From: Rhodopseudomonas sp. BAL398
GTDB lineage: Bacteria > Pseudomonadota > Alphaproteobacteria > Rhizobiales > Xanthobacteraceae
Length of the DNA: 64,000 nt
Direction of reading: 5' to 3'
Assembly (NCBI RefSeq): GCF_033001325.1
Contig: NZ_CP133111.1
Coordinates: 2,232,001 to 2,296,000, forward strand
Shown: positions 43,392 to 51,904 of the stretch, piece by piece
How the letters are laid out: every line of letters starts with the position of its first letter
How positions within the stretch are numbered: the stretch's first letter is position 1
Position numbers and translations under genes: made by a program
Notes under the pieces: generated by a model
What the model was told of the DNA's origin: nothing
The model's database searches: none
What the model saw: the letters and a program-made list of their open reading frames with translations, nothing else

Positions 43392-44663
43392 TCACAAACT
43401 CCTGATCCGCGGCCCGTCGCCGCGCGGGGCGAGTGCCAGGGATGCGACTGCCCAGACCAGGGCGTCGAGGCGGTCGGGCGAGCGGCCGCCGGACAGGCCG
43501 GTGCTGGCGAAGTCGCACATTTCGTCTTCGAGCGCGGCGAACAGGCCGGCATGTTTGACGCGGCCCTGCTCGTACAGCATCGCCACCGGCTCGGCGCGCA
43601 GCCATTTGCCGCGATGCGCCCGCACCGGCGTCACCGGCACCGCCTGGTCAACCTCGCCGATCACCGCGCGCACCATCTCGCCGCCCTGGTTCACTTCGAC
43701 CACCAGCGCGTCGGCCTCCAGCCGTCGCCATAGCGCGATCGCCTTATTGGCCCAGAGCGACGGCGTCGCCGCCGCCACGCTGTCATCGGCCAACACATAG
43801 ACGATGCCGGCGGCGCAAATCCCCGCCGCCACGATGCCGCAGCAATCGGCGCGCTTGCCGCTCGACACCGGCGGATCGACCGCCACCACGATCCGTCGCA
43901 GCGCCGGCGCCGCCTCCACCCGGCATTGCTCGAGCAAAGCGCGCGACCACAGCGCGTCGGGGCGGTCCTCGATGATTTCGCCGTCGAGTTCCTGGCGTCC
44001 CAGCCGCGTGCCCTGATAGCGCGCCATCACGCCTTGCAGAAAGGTCGGCGCCAGATTGAGCGCATTGGCCCGGGTCGAGGCCCGCGTCGTCACCGAGGTC
44101 GGATCATCGATCAGCCGCTTGAGCAGCGCCGTCGAACGCGGCGTCGTGGTGATCAATTGGCGCGGCTGCGGCCCCAGCCGCAGGCCGAATTGCAACATGT
44201 CGAACGCCGCCTCGGCATAGCGCCATTTCGCCATCTCGTCGGACCAGGCGCAGCCGAATTGCGGCCCGCGCAGGCTTTCCGGATCGTCGGCCGAGAACGC
44301 CTGCGCCACCGCGCCATTGGGCCATTCCAGCCGCTTGCGCGACGGCAGCCACGCCGGCCGCTCCTGCGCCATATGCACTGCCAGCAGTCCGGAGACGCCC
44401 TCGATCATCACCTCGCGAACGTCGTGCTCGCTCTCGCCGACCAGCGCGATGCGCTCCACCGGCTGTGTGGCGAAGGGCGGCAGCCCCAGCGCCTGGCAGC
44501 GGATCCATTCGGCGCCGGCGCGGGTCTTGCCGGCGCCGCGGCCGCCGATCAGCAGCCAGGTCAGCCAGGGCTCGCCATTCGGCGCCAGCTCCGGCGGGCG
44601 CTGGTGATCATGCGCGAAGATGTCCCATTGGGCGTCGAGGAAGGCCAGCTCGGCCTCACTCAT
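43392..44663 (-). CDS. GTA gp2-like terminase large subunit
   Basis: The 423-residue product starts MSEAELAFLDAQWDIFAHDH and has the Walker A motif LIGGRGAGKTRAGAEWIR, SDEMAKWRYAEAAFDML as a Walker-B-like region and ITTTPRSTALLKRLI. The nuclease domain carries RRIVVAVDPPVSSGKRADCC and SPDRLDALVWAVASL. It packages cell DNA into the head. ATG at 44663 overlaps the gp1 stop as ATGAGTGA, which supports this start over the frame's earlier start at 44765. Confidence 0.94.
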   Translation of the reverse strand: MSEAELAFLDAQWDIFAHDHQRPPELAPNGEPWLTWLLIGGRGAGKTRAGAEWIRCQALGLPPFATQPVERIALVGESEHDVREVMIEGVSGLLAVHMAQERPAWLPSRKRLEWPNGAVAQAFSADDPESLRGPQFGCAWSDEMAKWRYAEAAFDMLQFGLRLGPQPRQLITTTPRSTALLKRLIDDPTSVTTRASTRANALNLAPTFLQGVMARYQGTRLGRQELDGEIIEDRPDALWSRALLEQCRVEAAPALRRIVVAVDPPVSSGKRADCCGIVAAGICAAGIVYVLADDSVAAATPSLWANKAIALWRRLEADALVVEVNQGGEMVRAVIGEVDQAVPVTPVRAHRGKWLRAEPVAMLYEQGRVKHAGLFAALEDEMCDFASTGLSGGRSPDRLDALVWAVASLALAPRGDGPRIRSL

Positions 44664-45462
44664 CCCCTGCAGCAGATAGCTGCGTTGCGCCCTCGACCAT
44701 CTGCTCCAGTCGTCGCGAAAGCGCGCGCCGCAGCTCGTCGAGATCGCGGGGGATGGCGTCGACATCGGGCGACCTCTTGGGAGCTTCCTCGGCGCGCAGC
44801 TTGCGCACCGCGCCGAGCGTGCGCGCCAGCGAGGCCAGCGTGCGGGCGCGGCGCTCGGCCTCGCTGCGCTGATCCTTGGCCACGTGACCGCCGCCGACGA
44901 TCCGGTCGATCTGGCTCAACTCGCGCTCGATCGAATTCAGCACGCTGTCGATCAGCGGCAAGCCTGAGGCCGGCGGCGGATCGTCGAGCCGTTCGACGGC
45001 GCTGCGGATCCTGGGCCGCGATGTGGTCTTGGTATTCGTCTTCTTGGTATTTTTGGCTTTCTTGGCGATCGCCGCCTGCGCCGCCGCGTCGTCCGGCGCG
45101 GCCACCGCATCGATGTCGCCGCAGATCAGGGTTTTGTCCTTCGTCGCCCGGGCCGCCGCGCGCGACGCCACGGCTCTATCCCGCTCGGCCTTCAGTGCCC
45201 GGCGCTCGGCCATTGTGAGGTTTGGCGCGGCACTGGTCTTGCTACCCGTCGCCTTGGCGACAGGCTTCTCGCTGACAGATTTCTTGCTGACAGATTTTTT
45301 GGCGGCGGGTTTCTTGGCAGCGGGTTTCTTCGAAGAAGATTTTTCAGCAACCGCTGTCTCGGCTGACCCCGCGGATTTTGTCCGCGTCGCGGAGCTGGCT
45401 GAGGACACAACGCGCCTCCCCGCCGGGAGACGCGCCGGCCGGGTTGTCCGCGCTGTGGCCAT
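44656..45462 (-). CDS. GTA gp1-like terminase small-subunit candidate with Lys/Ala-rich N-terminus
   Basis: The 268-residue product starts MATARTTRPARLPAGRRVVS. Residues 35-75 form KKPAAKK/KKSVSKK-like basic repeats, as in histone H1-like DNA-binding tails. The C-terminal half (LNSIERELSQIDRIVGGGHV, RRARTLASLARTLGAVRKLR) is helical and matches the gene preceding terminase in rhizobial GTA clusters. It is translationally coupled to the terminase. The small-terminase role is inferred from position. Confidence 0.78.
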   Translation of the reverse strand: MATARTTRPARLPAGRRVVSSASSATRTKSAGSAETAVAEKSSSKKPAAKKPAAKKSVSKKSVSEKPVAKATGSKTSAAPNLTMAERRALKAERDRAVASRAAARATKDKTLICGDIDAVAAPDDAAAQAAIAKKAKNTKKTNTKTTSRPRIRSAVERLDDPPPASGLPLIDSVLNSIERELSQIDRIVGGGHVAKDQRSEAERRARTLASLARTLGAVRKLRAEEAPKRSPDVDAIPRDLDELRRALSRRLEQMVEGATQLSAAGDE

Positions 45463-45653
45463 CTGAATCGCAAGTCCTGTGCCAGAGCGTTTTCGAGCGA
45501 AGTGCGTACCGCTTCGCGTCAAGAAAATGCGTCAAATGAGTTCCGCATCGGGCGGCGCCGCTGGCGCCGGCCCCGGCTTGATGCGGGCAATTTTGCTTCG
45601 AGCACCGTCACTGGACCGGCCGCATCGATCACGGTCCGTAATACCCGCGATGC

Positions 45654-45806
45654 TCAGACCCGGAACCAGACGAACCAGATCACTCCGAGGATCACCACCG
45701 CCAGCCCGGTACTCGCCATCAGCAGCGCCAAGACCGACAGACCGGGTTCGGCTTGCCTTGCCTCGGTCGGAGTTTCGACGATTCGACCGTTTTCCTCGAC
45801 TGGCAT
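45654..45806 (-). CDS. Small single-span membrane protein, 50 aa
   Basis: MPVEENGRIVETPTEARQAE leads to one membrane helix, LSVLALLMASTGLAVVILGV, and a terminal WFVWFRV. Start ATG at 45806. Such short tail-anchored proteins are common and uncharacterised in Bradyrhizobium relatives. The 191 bp toward gp1 hold no recognisable gene. Confidence 0.6.
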   Translation of the reverse strand: MPVEENGRIVETPTEARQAEPGLSVLALLMASTGLAVVILGVIWFVWFRV

Positions 45807-46065
45807 GCTGCACCTCTCATTTCGGTTCGGGCCTTGCGGCACCCTGGCAAACGCAACGCATGATTTCATGCGGGGTTCCGGTTCCGCGCTACCTCAGCGG
45901 GCACCGCTCAGCCTCAACCCGCCGCGCTGGGCCGGCTTGTCTCGAACCCAATTGTGGAGCATGCCGTCACCCTACCCCGGCAGCGTCCCGCTGTCAAGGC
46001 ATAAAATCCTATTTTTGGCCAGCTGCGTCGGGCCTGCCATCCTTCGCCGCGATCGAGGAGCCACC

Positions 46066-46359
46066 ATGAGCGAGACGCCAGTGCCGGACAACAGCTTCCA
46101 GGCGATCCACGACCTGCCGAGCGCACCGATCATCTTTTTCGAATTCTGTCCGACGCTCGGCAACAATAACGGCCTGATCAACATCATGCTGGCCGCCGGC
46201 ATCGTGCTGCCGACCGCCAGCACCGCGACCAATGTGGTGCCGGTCGCGGTGGCGCATCTGCGCTGCAGCAGCATCGCCGCCAAGCAATTGCGCGACGCGC
46301 TCGACAAGGCGCTGCTGATGGGCCAGCTGGTCGATAACCCGCAGGGCAAATCAAACTGA
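46066..46359 (+). CDS. Conserved hypothetical protein, 97 aa
   Basis: GAGGAGCCACC precedes the ATG at 46066. The product reads MSETPVPDNSFQAIHDLPSA, PIIFFEFCPTLGNNNGLINI and QLRDALDKALLMGQLVDNPQ. The beta-rich first half and terminal helix suggest a small soluble protein. No family is recognised. Repeat B3 follows directly. Confidence 0.68.
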   Translation: MSETPVPDNSFQAIHDLPSAPIIFFEFCPTLGNNNGLINIMLAAGIVLPTASTATNVVPVAVAHLRCSSIAAKQLRDALDKALLMGQLVDNPQGKSN

Positions 46360-46367
46360 GGGATACG

Positions 46368-46491
46368 TCGTCATTGCCAGCGGAGGGCGGCGCGCAGCGC
46401 CCCCCGAACAGCAACGCAATCCAGGGGCGTCATATTCGGTCCTCGCGAGCAGCCCTGGATTGCTTCGTCGCAAGAGCTCGTCGCAATGACG
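46368..46491. repeat. Family B palindromic repeat, copy 3
   Basis: It runs from GTCGTCATTGCCAGCGGAGG to GTCGCAATGACGA with the AGCAACGCAATCCAGGG / CCCTGGATTGCTTCGTCG pair inside. It is slightly more divergent than copies 1 and 2. Confidence 0.82.
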
Positions 46492-46547
46492 AATTCAAAC
46501 GTCGGATTCAATCGCCAAGTGAGCGATGCCCGATGGGTGCCCTTGCC

Positions 46548-46685
46548 TCAGCCGACCAGCAGCATCACAAATCCGACCACCGGCATGAGCAACAATGCCA
46601 CCGCGGTCAGCGCCAAGGCATCCACGATGTCGGCGCCTGTAAGCGCGCCCGCCCGCTTGCGCGGTTCGAATTCCATCAATGCCAT
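46548..46685 (-). CDS. Small membrane protein, 45 aa
   Basis: MALMEFEPRKRAGALTGADI is followed by VDALALTAVALLLMPVVGFV and MLLVG, a single membrane helix after a short charged head. The frame is complete from the ATG at 46685 to TGA. A hydrophilic head and a clean hydrophobic C-terminus make coding likely, although no homologue is recalled. Confidence 0.55.
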   Translation of the reverse strand: MALMEFEPRKRAGALTGADIVDALALTAVALLLMPVVGFVMLLVG

Positions 46686-46817
46686 CGTGTCCCCGCCTGG
46701 TGATCGCTCCGGTGGGACAGTGATAGCGCGCGCACACTAACAAGCCGGTCACGAATCCGCTTGGATCCGACCACAGCCGTTACCACGGATTAACCATCCG
46801 TGACCGATGCGTCGTTG

Positions 46818-46982
46818 TTACTTGATCTGGGTTTTGACCGAGGCGAATGTGCCGTCGAGCGTGCTGCCGATACTATTCACCGCCACGAGAATCACGATGC
46901 TGAGGCCGACCGCGATCAGCGCGTATTCGATCGCGGTGGCGCCGGTCTGATCGGCGCGGAATCGGGAAAGCAGGCGTCGCAC
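46818..46982 (-). CDS. Flp/Fap-type IVb pilin
   Basis: A GTG at 46982 is preceded by AGGAGGATGCG and gives a 54-residue prepilin: VRRLLSRFRADQTGATAIEY followed by ALIAVGLSIVILVAVNSIGS. Basic leader, Gly before the cleavage point, the conserved Glu and Tyr, and the hydrophobic helix are the Flp hallmarks. It is isolated here; no cpa/tad assembly genes are in the window. It probably uses a distant tad system. Confidence 0.88.
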   Translation of the reverse strand: MRRLLSRFRADQTGATAIEYALIAVGLSIVILVAVNSIGSTLDGTFASVKTQIK

Positions 46983-47118
46983 CGCATCCTCCTGGCACAG
47001 GCTCGCGGTTTCTTCCGCTTTGAAGCAATGCCAAGTTAGAGCCGAATGGTTTCCGGATCGTTGACCGGCGCGATAAAGCATCTGTCAGGGGAGTTGACCC
47101 GCCTGATTAGTTTATCGG

Positions 47119-47275
47119 TCATTCCGGGGCGCGAGCCCCGCAGCGCGTTTACGCGTGCTTCGACGCACAATGGGGCGAGCGAACCCGGAATCTTGCGGCA
47201 AGAACTTGGCAAGGCACGGCGCTTCAGCGAGAATCGGGTTCACTCGCAGCGGAGCTGCTCGCGCCCGGAATGACG
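47119..47275. repeat. Family C palindromic repeat
   Basis: It begins GTCATTCCGGGGCGCGAGCC and ends GCTCGCGCCCGGAATGAC, with GCGAACCCGGAATCTTGCGG and its complement near the centre. It occupies most of the 352-bp gap between the Flp pilin and the TAXI gene. Confidence 0.82.
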
Positions 47276-47334
47276 GCATTTTTCCAATGAATCAACTGAC
47301 CTGACAGATGCGCCAAACGACATCCGACGCCGCC

Positions 47335-48723
47335 TCAAGCTTCGGCCGGCGACGACGCGCCGCCCTGTTGCAGCGTCGCCCGGCGCTCGGCCACCGCCTG
47401 CTGAAACTGCTCGAGCACCAGGCCGAAGGCCGACAGATCGTCGATCGCGCCGTCGTCGAAACAGGCCAGCGTGTCGCGCAGGATGCTATCGACCTCGCGC
47501 TGCATGCGGTCGAGGTCGTCCACCGAGGCGGCCTGCCGCGCCTGCCCGATCAGCTCCAGCGCCCGGTCCCGCAAGGCCGTGCCGCTACTCGTCTCGTCGC
47601 GATTGAGATAGCCGCGCAGCCAGGCGCCGACCGAGCCGAGGCCGGACAGCAGCAACACCACGCCCCAGATGTAATCGCTGTAGCGCTCCAGAAAGGTGCG
47701 CTCGGTGCCGTCGATGAAGGCCGCCGCGCCGCGATGCGCCGGCACCGCGGCGTCCTTGTCGGTGTCGGGTGCCTCGATCTTGGTGACGCCGGGCGCCTCA
47801 TGGGCCAAAGATTGCCGCGCCGCGAACAATTGCCGGGTCAGATTGGCGACGGTGACCTCCGATAGGGACTTTCGCGCCATGATCAGATGGTTGACCGCGA
47901 CGGTGTCGACCTTGTCGTCAGGCCGCGCCGGCTTGGCGCTGAAAATGCTGCCGGGAATTTCTTCGGACTCGTATAGCGGAAACTTCTTGGCGATCGCATC
48001 GCCGACATCGATCGGCAGAAATGTCGGCTCGCCCCTGGCGCGCACCGTGGCGGCGATCGCCTCGATGGTGATCTTGCTGTCGAGCGGCCCCACCGCCATG
48101 AAGGCGTCGAGGCTCGGGTCGCGCGCCATCTCGGCCAATTGGGCGGTGCCGAACTGCGCGATCGTGACCTTGTCGGGCGCCACGCCGGATTCGGCCAGGA
48201 TCACCTTGAGCAGCTTGATATTGGCGCTGGTGCGCCCGACCACGCCGATCTTGCGCCCGGCCAGATCGGCGATCGTCTTGACCCGGCCGGCCGGCTTCTT
48301 GTCGCCCTTGTTGGCGCCTTTGGGCGGCGACGCCGGCACCCATAGCACGGCGACGTTCTTGCGCAGGATCGCCACCGATTGCGCGTCGGCGGGCAGATCG
48401 AGATCGCCGCGGCCGACCGCGAGGTCGGTCTGGCCGGCGGCCAGCAGCGCGATGCTCTCATTGGCGCCCTTGGTCTGGATCGGCGCCAGCCGCACCGCGC
48501 TGCGCTCGCGCGCAAAACCCTGCGCCAAGGCCTGGATCAGCCGCTGGTCGTCGCTGCCGGGCGGGCCGACCGCGATCCGCAGCGTCACCGGTTGCAGCGC
48601 GTACCACACCGCCGCCGCGGCCGCGATGATGGTCATCACCGCGCCCAGCACCAGCAGCAGCGTCAGCCAGCCATGGCGGCGCGGTTTTCGGGCGGTTGGG
48701 ACCGAGCCGTCGGAGTGCACCAT
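47335..48723 (-). CDS. TAXI-family TRAP-type solute-binding protein with C-terminal helical domain
   Basis: The 462-residue product starts with a membrane anchor (residues 18-42). It has TLRIAVGPPGSDDQRLIQAL, TDLAVGRGDLDLPADAQSVA and ADLAGRKIGVVGRTSANIKL of the TAXI solute-binding fold. A second membrane helix, near residue 350 (YIWGVVLLLSGLGSVGAWL), and a cytoplasmic helical tail make it longer than a plain TAXI protein. No TRAP permease gene is adjacent, so transport may not be its role. The ligand is unknown. Confidence 0.85.
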   Translation of the reverse strand: MVHSDGSVPTARKPRRHGWLTLLLVLGAVMTIIAAAAAVWYALQPVTLRIAVGPPGSDDQRLIQALAQGFARERSAVRLAPIQTKGANESIALLAAGQTDLAVGRGDLDLPADAQSVAILRKNVAVLWVPASPPKGANKGDKKPAGRVKTIADLAGRKIGVVGRTSANIKLLKVILAESGVAPDKVTIAQFGTAQLAEMARDPSLDAFMAVGPLDSKITIEAIAATVRARGEPTFLPIDVGDAIAKKFPLYESEEIPGSIFSAKPARPDDKVDTVAVNHLIMARKSLSEVTVANLTRQLFAARQSLAHEAPGVTKIEAPDTDKDAAVPAHRGAAAFIDGTERTFLERYSDYIWGVVLLLSGLGSVGAWLRGYLNRDETSSGTALRDRALELIGQARQAASVDDLDRMQREVDSILRDTLACFDDGAIDDLSAFGLVLEQFQQAVAERRATLQQGGASSPAEA

Positions 48724-48798
48724 CTGACTTGACCGCGCCCGTTGTGGCCGCTGGGGCCAGCTTCCTTAATTTCGCCTGGCGGTGTTAGCACGCCGTCG

Positions 48799-49020
48799 CT
48801 ACGGCTTGAAGAACGCCGGATTGTTCAGCGCCTTGATCATCGTATCGACCATGTCGGCGGCGCCGTGGTCGTCGCGGGCTTCCAACAGCTCCCACATCGT
48901 GCGCAGATTGGCGCGCATCGGCGCCTTCAGCGAGGGGTCGCGCTCGATCAGGGTGCGGGCGATGCAGAAGGCGACCGCTTCGGTCCCCATTTTGGTCTGC
49001 TCGATGGTCGGCTTGCTCAT
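48799..49020 (-). CDS. Small conserved hypothetical protein, 73 aa
   Basis: MSKPTIEQTKMGTEAVAFCI, ARTLIERDPSLKAPMRANLR and MVDTMIKALNNPAFFKP form a compact, mostly helical soluble protein. Start ATG at 49020. It lies between the TAXI gene and the MFS transporter on the same strand. Family not recognised. Confidence 0.7.
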   Translation of the reverse strand: MSKPTIEQTKMGTEAVAFCIARTLIERDPSLKAPMRANLRTMWELLEARDDHGAADMVDTMIKALNNPAFFKP

Positions 49021-49143
49021 GGACTGTCCTGTCTGAGGGATGCGGCCGGCGCGGGCGCGCGCTTGGGCGGCGCGGGGCGAGGCCGCTCGGGTGATGCCGC
49101 GCTTTAGACCACCTCGCTGCGCATTGACAGCATGGCGACAGCC

Positions 49144-50721
49144 CTATTCGGCCAGTTCCACCGGCAGCGCCGGCCCCGCCAGCGGGCGTTCTTCCATCAC
49201 CACCAGGCAGGCGGCGGAGGTCGCCAGCATCAGCGCCGCGGCGCCGAACACGTAGCGGAACGCCATCACCAGGTCGGCCGCCGGGATCGCGCCGACGACA
49301 TGGCTGTGCTCGCCGGCGAGCGAGACATTGCCGGGCAGCGTCAGCAACAGGATCGTGGCGAAGGCCGCCACCGTGAACGAGGCCATCAGCGCGCGAAAGA
49401 AATTCATCGCCCCGGTGGCGGTGCCGATCTGCGGCCGCGCCACCGCGTTCTGGATCGACACCACGCTGACCGGAAACACCGTGCCGAGCCCGATCGAGAA
49501 CGCCGACAGCAGCGTCAGCAGCGCCCACAGCGGCAGCGGCGCCAGCACCGCCAGCGCGCAGGCCATCAGCGCCGAAAACGACGTGCCGAGCAGCGCGATC
49601 CGCTTGTAATGCACCATATGGGTCATGGCGCGGCCGGCGAAGGCGGCGCCGCCGACCGAGACCGCGGCGATCGGGATCAGCGCCAGGCCGGATTCGCTGG
49701 CGCTGAGATGGTAGACCACCTCGTAATACAGCGGCATGTGTACGGTGAGCCCGATCATCGCCCCCATCGCCAGGCCGCCGGCCACCATCGCGTAGCCCAC
49801 CACCGAGCCGCCGAGCAATGGCAGCGGCAGGAACGGCTCGGCGGTATGCAGCGCATGCCAGACGAAGCTGACGCCGAGCACAATGGCCGCGCCGGCCAGC
49901 GCCAGGATGGTCGGCGACAGCCAGGAAAACCGATTGCCGCCCCAGGTCAGCACCAGCATCAGGGCCAGCGCCGAGGCCATCAGCAGCAAGCCGCCGGCCC
50001 AGTCGACCTTGCGGCGGCGGTGGAACAGCGGGATCTTCTTCATCTTCGGCAGCAGTAGCGACAAGGCGCCGATCGCCAGCGGCACGTTGATCCAGAAGAT
50101 CATCGACCAGTGCAGATGCTCGGCGAACAACCCGCCGAGGATCGGCCCGCCGATCCCGGCCGAGACCCACACGGCGGAGAAATAGGCCTGGTACTGGCCG
50201 CGCTCGCGCGGCGTCACCACGTCGGAAATCACGGTCTGGACGATCGGCATGATGCCGCCGCCGCCCAGCCCCTGCAGGGCGCGGCCGAGGATCAGCACCG
50301 TCATGCTCGGCGCCAGCGCGCACATGATCGAGCCGGCGACGAACAGGCTGAGCGACAGGATGATCATGGCACGGCGGCCATAGATGTCGCTGAGCGTGCC
50401 GAACACCGGCGCCACCGCGGTCGAGGCCAAGAGATAAGCGGTAATCACCCAGGACAGGCTGGTGACGTCGTTGAACTGGCGGCCGATGGTCGGCAGCGCG
50501 GTGGCGACGATGGTCTGGTCCAGCGCGGCCAGGAACATGGTCAGCAGCAGGCTCATCAGGATGGCGCGGACGTCGCTCTTGGACAGCGCCGCCGGCGCCA
50601 GCGGCGGCGCGTCGCCGATATCGATCACCTCGGTCGGGATCAGAGTGAGTTCGGCCGCGGCCTCATCGGACAACAAGGGCTCGCTGGCCGGTTCGCGGCG
50701 GTGACTCTCGGACGTGCTCAT
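49144..50721 (-). CDS. MFS transporter, DHA2 family (14 TM drug exporter type)
   Basis: The 525-residue product has a soluble N-terminus, then fourteen predicted helices. Motif D1 is in LLLTMFLAALDQTIVATALP, TIGRQFNDVTSLSWVITAYL. Motif A is in GTLSDIYGRRAMIILSLSL, and motif C in VSAGIGGPILGGLFAEHLHW. This is the EmrB/QacA-like DHA2 group of proton-driven exporters. ATG at 50721 is preferred; the long frame upstream overlaps the sRNA-bearing leader. No membrane-fusion partner is adjacent. Confidence 0.9.
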   Translation of the reverse strand: MSTSESHRREPASEPLLSDEAAAELTLIPTEVIDIGDAPPLAPAALSKSDVRAILMSLLLTMFLAALDQTIVATALPTIGRQFNDVTSLSWVITAYLLASTAVAPVFGTLSDIYGRRAMIILSLSLFVAGSIMCALAPSMTVLILGRALQGLGGGGIMPIVQTVISDVVTPRERGQYQAYFSAVWVSAGIGGPILGGLFAEHLHWSMIFWINVPLAIGALSLLLPKMKKIPLFHRRRKVDWAGGLLLMASALALMLVLTWGGNRFSWLSPTILALAGAAIVLGVSFVWHALHTAEPFLPLPLLGGSVVGYAMVAGGLAMGAMIGLTVHMPLYYEVVYHLSASESGLALIPIAAVSVGGAAFAGRAMTHMVHYKRIALLGTSFSALMACALAVLAPLPLWALLTLLSAFSIGLGTVFPVSVVSIQNAVARPQIGTATGAMNFFRALMASFTVAAFATILLLTLPGNVSLAGEHSHVVGAIPAADLVMAFRYVFGAAALMLATSAACLVVMEERPLAGPALPVELAE

Positions 50722-50895
50722 GCGGCGCGGAAGACTCGTCGGGCTGAATCGGGGAAATGTCGGTGGCCAACGCATAGCCTGCGAATGATTGGCAGCCCAG
50801 CCATGTTGATGCATGGGAGGGGCGCGTCGATCACGGATCGGGCGGGAACAAGAAGGAGAGGCTGAGAGGCTTTGGAACGAGGCAAGGAAACGGGG

Positions 50896-50928
50896 CAAGA
50901 AAAAGGCCCGGTCGCTGAGCGGCCCGGG
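50896..50928 (-). terminator. Rho-independent terminator of the putative small RNA
   Basis: On the minus strand GGCCCGG, a 12-base loop and CCGGGCC are followed by TTTTTCTTG. The strong stem and T run stand between the sRNA and the MFS start at 50721. Confidence 0.7.
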
Positions 50929-51000
50929 CCAAGTCTAGGGAGGAAACGCCCCAAGGAGGGGGCCCACGGCGCAACGCGCCGCGACCACCTTGTGTCGCAG
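50896..51000 (-). ncRNA. Putative alpha-r14/suhB-like small RNA with anti-Shine-Dalgarno motifs
   Basis: On the minus strand a GC-rich hairpin (GCGGCGC-GTT-GCGCCGT) is followed by GCCCC-CTCCTT-GGGGC, whose loop is an anti-Shine-Dalgarno sequence. A single-stranded GTTTCCTCCCTAGACTT carries a second CCTCCC, then comes a terminator hairpin and T run. This order resembles the alphaproteobacterial alpha-r14 (suhB) sRNA family, which represses mRNAs through CCUCC loops. The 5' end is a guess. It lies upstream of the MFS gene on the same strand. Confidence 0.5.
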
Positions 51001-51086
51001 ATTCGTCGCTCCTCGGCTACAGCGTGCGATCCCGAGGGGGACAACTACGTAGGTGAGAACCCGACACCGATCATCCTACTTATCCG

Positions 51087-51359
51087 TTACCAGCGCCGCC
51101 AGCCGCGATGCCAATCGCGATGCCAGCGCGGCGGACCGTAGAATCGCGGGCGCGGATAGTAGCCATAGGCGCCATAGACGCGATAATGATTGGGGCGCCA
51201 CCAGCACCGCCCGAGATCGTTGCAGACATAGCGCACCTGCTCGATGGTCGCGGCCTGATCGGCGGCCGCCAATCCGATCGGCATCGCCGACGCCGCACCG
51301 GACGTCAGCGCCACGCCGCCAACAGCCGCGATGCCGAGAAGCGCAATTTTCAATTTCAT
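51087..51359 (-). CDS. Small secreted Trp/Arg/Tyr-rich protein, 90 aa
   Basis: MKLKIALLGIAAVGGVALTS is a signal peptide ending near ASA at residue 25. The mature part has YVCNDLGRCWWRPNHYRVYG, with a possible disulfide, and a C-terminal RWHRDWHRGWRRW. Such small extracytoplasmic proteins are frequent in Bradyrhizobium relatives and uncharacterised. Start ATG at 51359. Confidence 0.72.
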   Translation of the reverse strand: MKLKIALLGIAAVGGVALTSGAASAMPIGLAAADQAATIEQVRYVCNDLGRCWWRPNHYRVYGAYGYYPRPRFYGPPRWHRDWHRGWRRW

Positions 51360-51540
51360 CAGATGATCCTCCTGAGAATCCCAAGCCCCGCGGATTCATA
51401 GGACCTTGCGTCTGAACGGAAACTGACAACGCGGTTCATCTCGATGAATGGCGCGCGTTCGAAGGTGGAATTCCCTTTTCGGGAGCCTCGCGCGCTTCAT
51501 CGATTGATAGAAGCGGATTTGATCGTTCCCAAGGGTACTC

Positions 51541-51848
51541 CGTCCTCATCCTGAGAGTCTGACTGAAAAAACGATCAATAGAACCAAGACTTCAAGGTCG
51601 TCATTGCGAGGAGCACTTGCGACGAAGCATTCCAGTCCTTGCTTGGCGCCCCTGGATTGCTTCGCTCTCGGACGGCGCTGCGCGCCGGCCTCGGCTCGCA
51701 ATGACGAATCAAGCCTTGTTTCAATGGTTTCTTTTTCAGTCAGACTCTGAGGAGCCCGGCAAAGCCGGGCGTCTCGAAGGATGAGGAGCCGCATGGTCTG
51801 CGGCGCATGGTTCGAGACGGCGCTTCGCGCCTCCTCACCATGAGGCCG
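51541..51848. repeat. Nested repeats: family B copy 4 inside a 17-bp inverted-repeat unit
   Basis: AGAGTCTGACTGAAAAA at 51554-51570 is inverted exactly at 51732-51748. Between them lies a family B unit in opposite orientation to the others (51599-51706). The outer sequences CCTCATCCTGAG and CTGAGGAGCCCGGC, GGATGAGGAGCC, CACCATGAGG form a further palindromic repeat (family E) that the inner unit interrupts. The 545-bp gap 51360-51904 otherwise holds no gene. Confidence 0.72.
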
Positions 51849-51904
51849 CGCCTGTTGTCAGCGCTCCGAAGCGCAGTCCTGATTCCATCAAAAACAGAGC
51901 TGCT

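Noticed and set aside
44664-44765. Longer N-terminus for the terminase starting at 44765
   Set aside because: It lies wholly within the gp1 coding region, while ATG 44663 overlaps the gp1 stop in the usual coupled fashion.
48785-50323. 512-aa minus-strand open frame antiparallel-frame to the MFS gene
   Set aside because: It is a Gly/Arg/Ala-rich shadow of the MFS gene in another frame, without any domain; the MFS frame has clear motifs.
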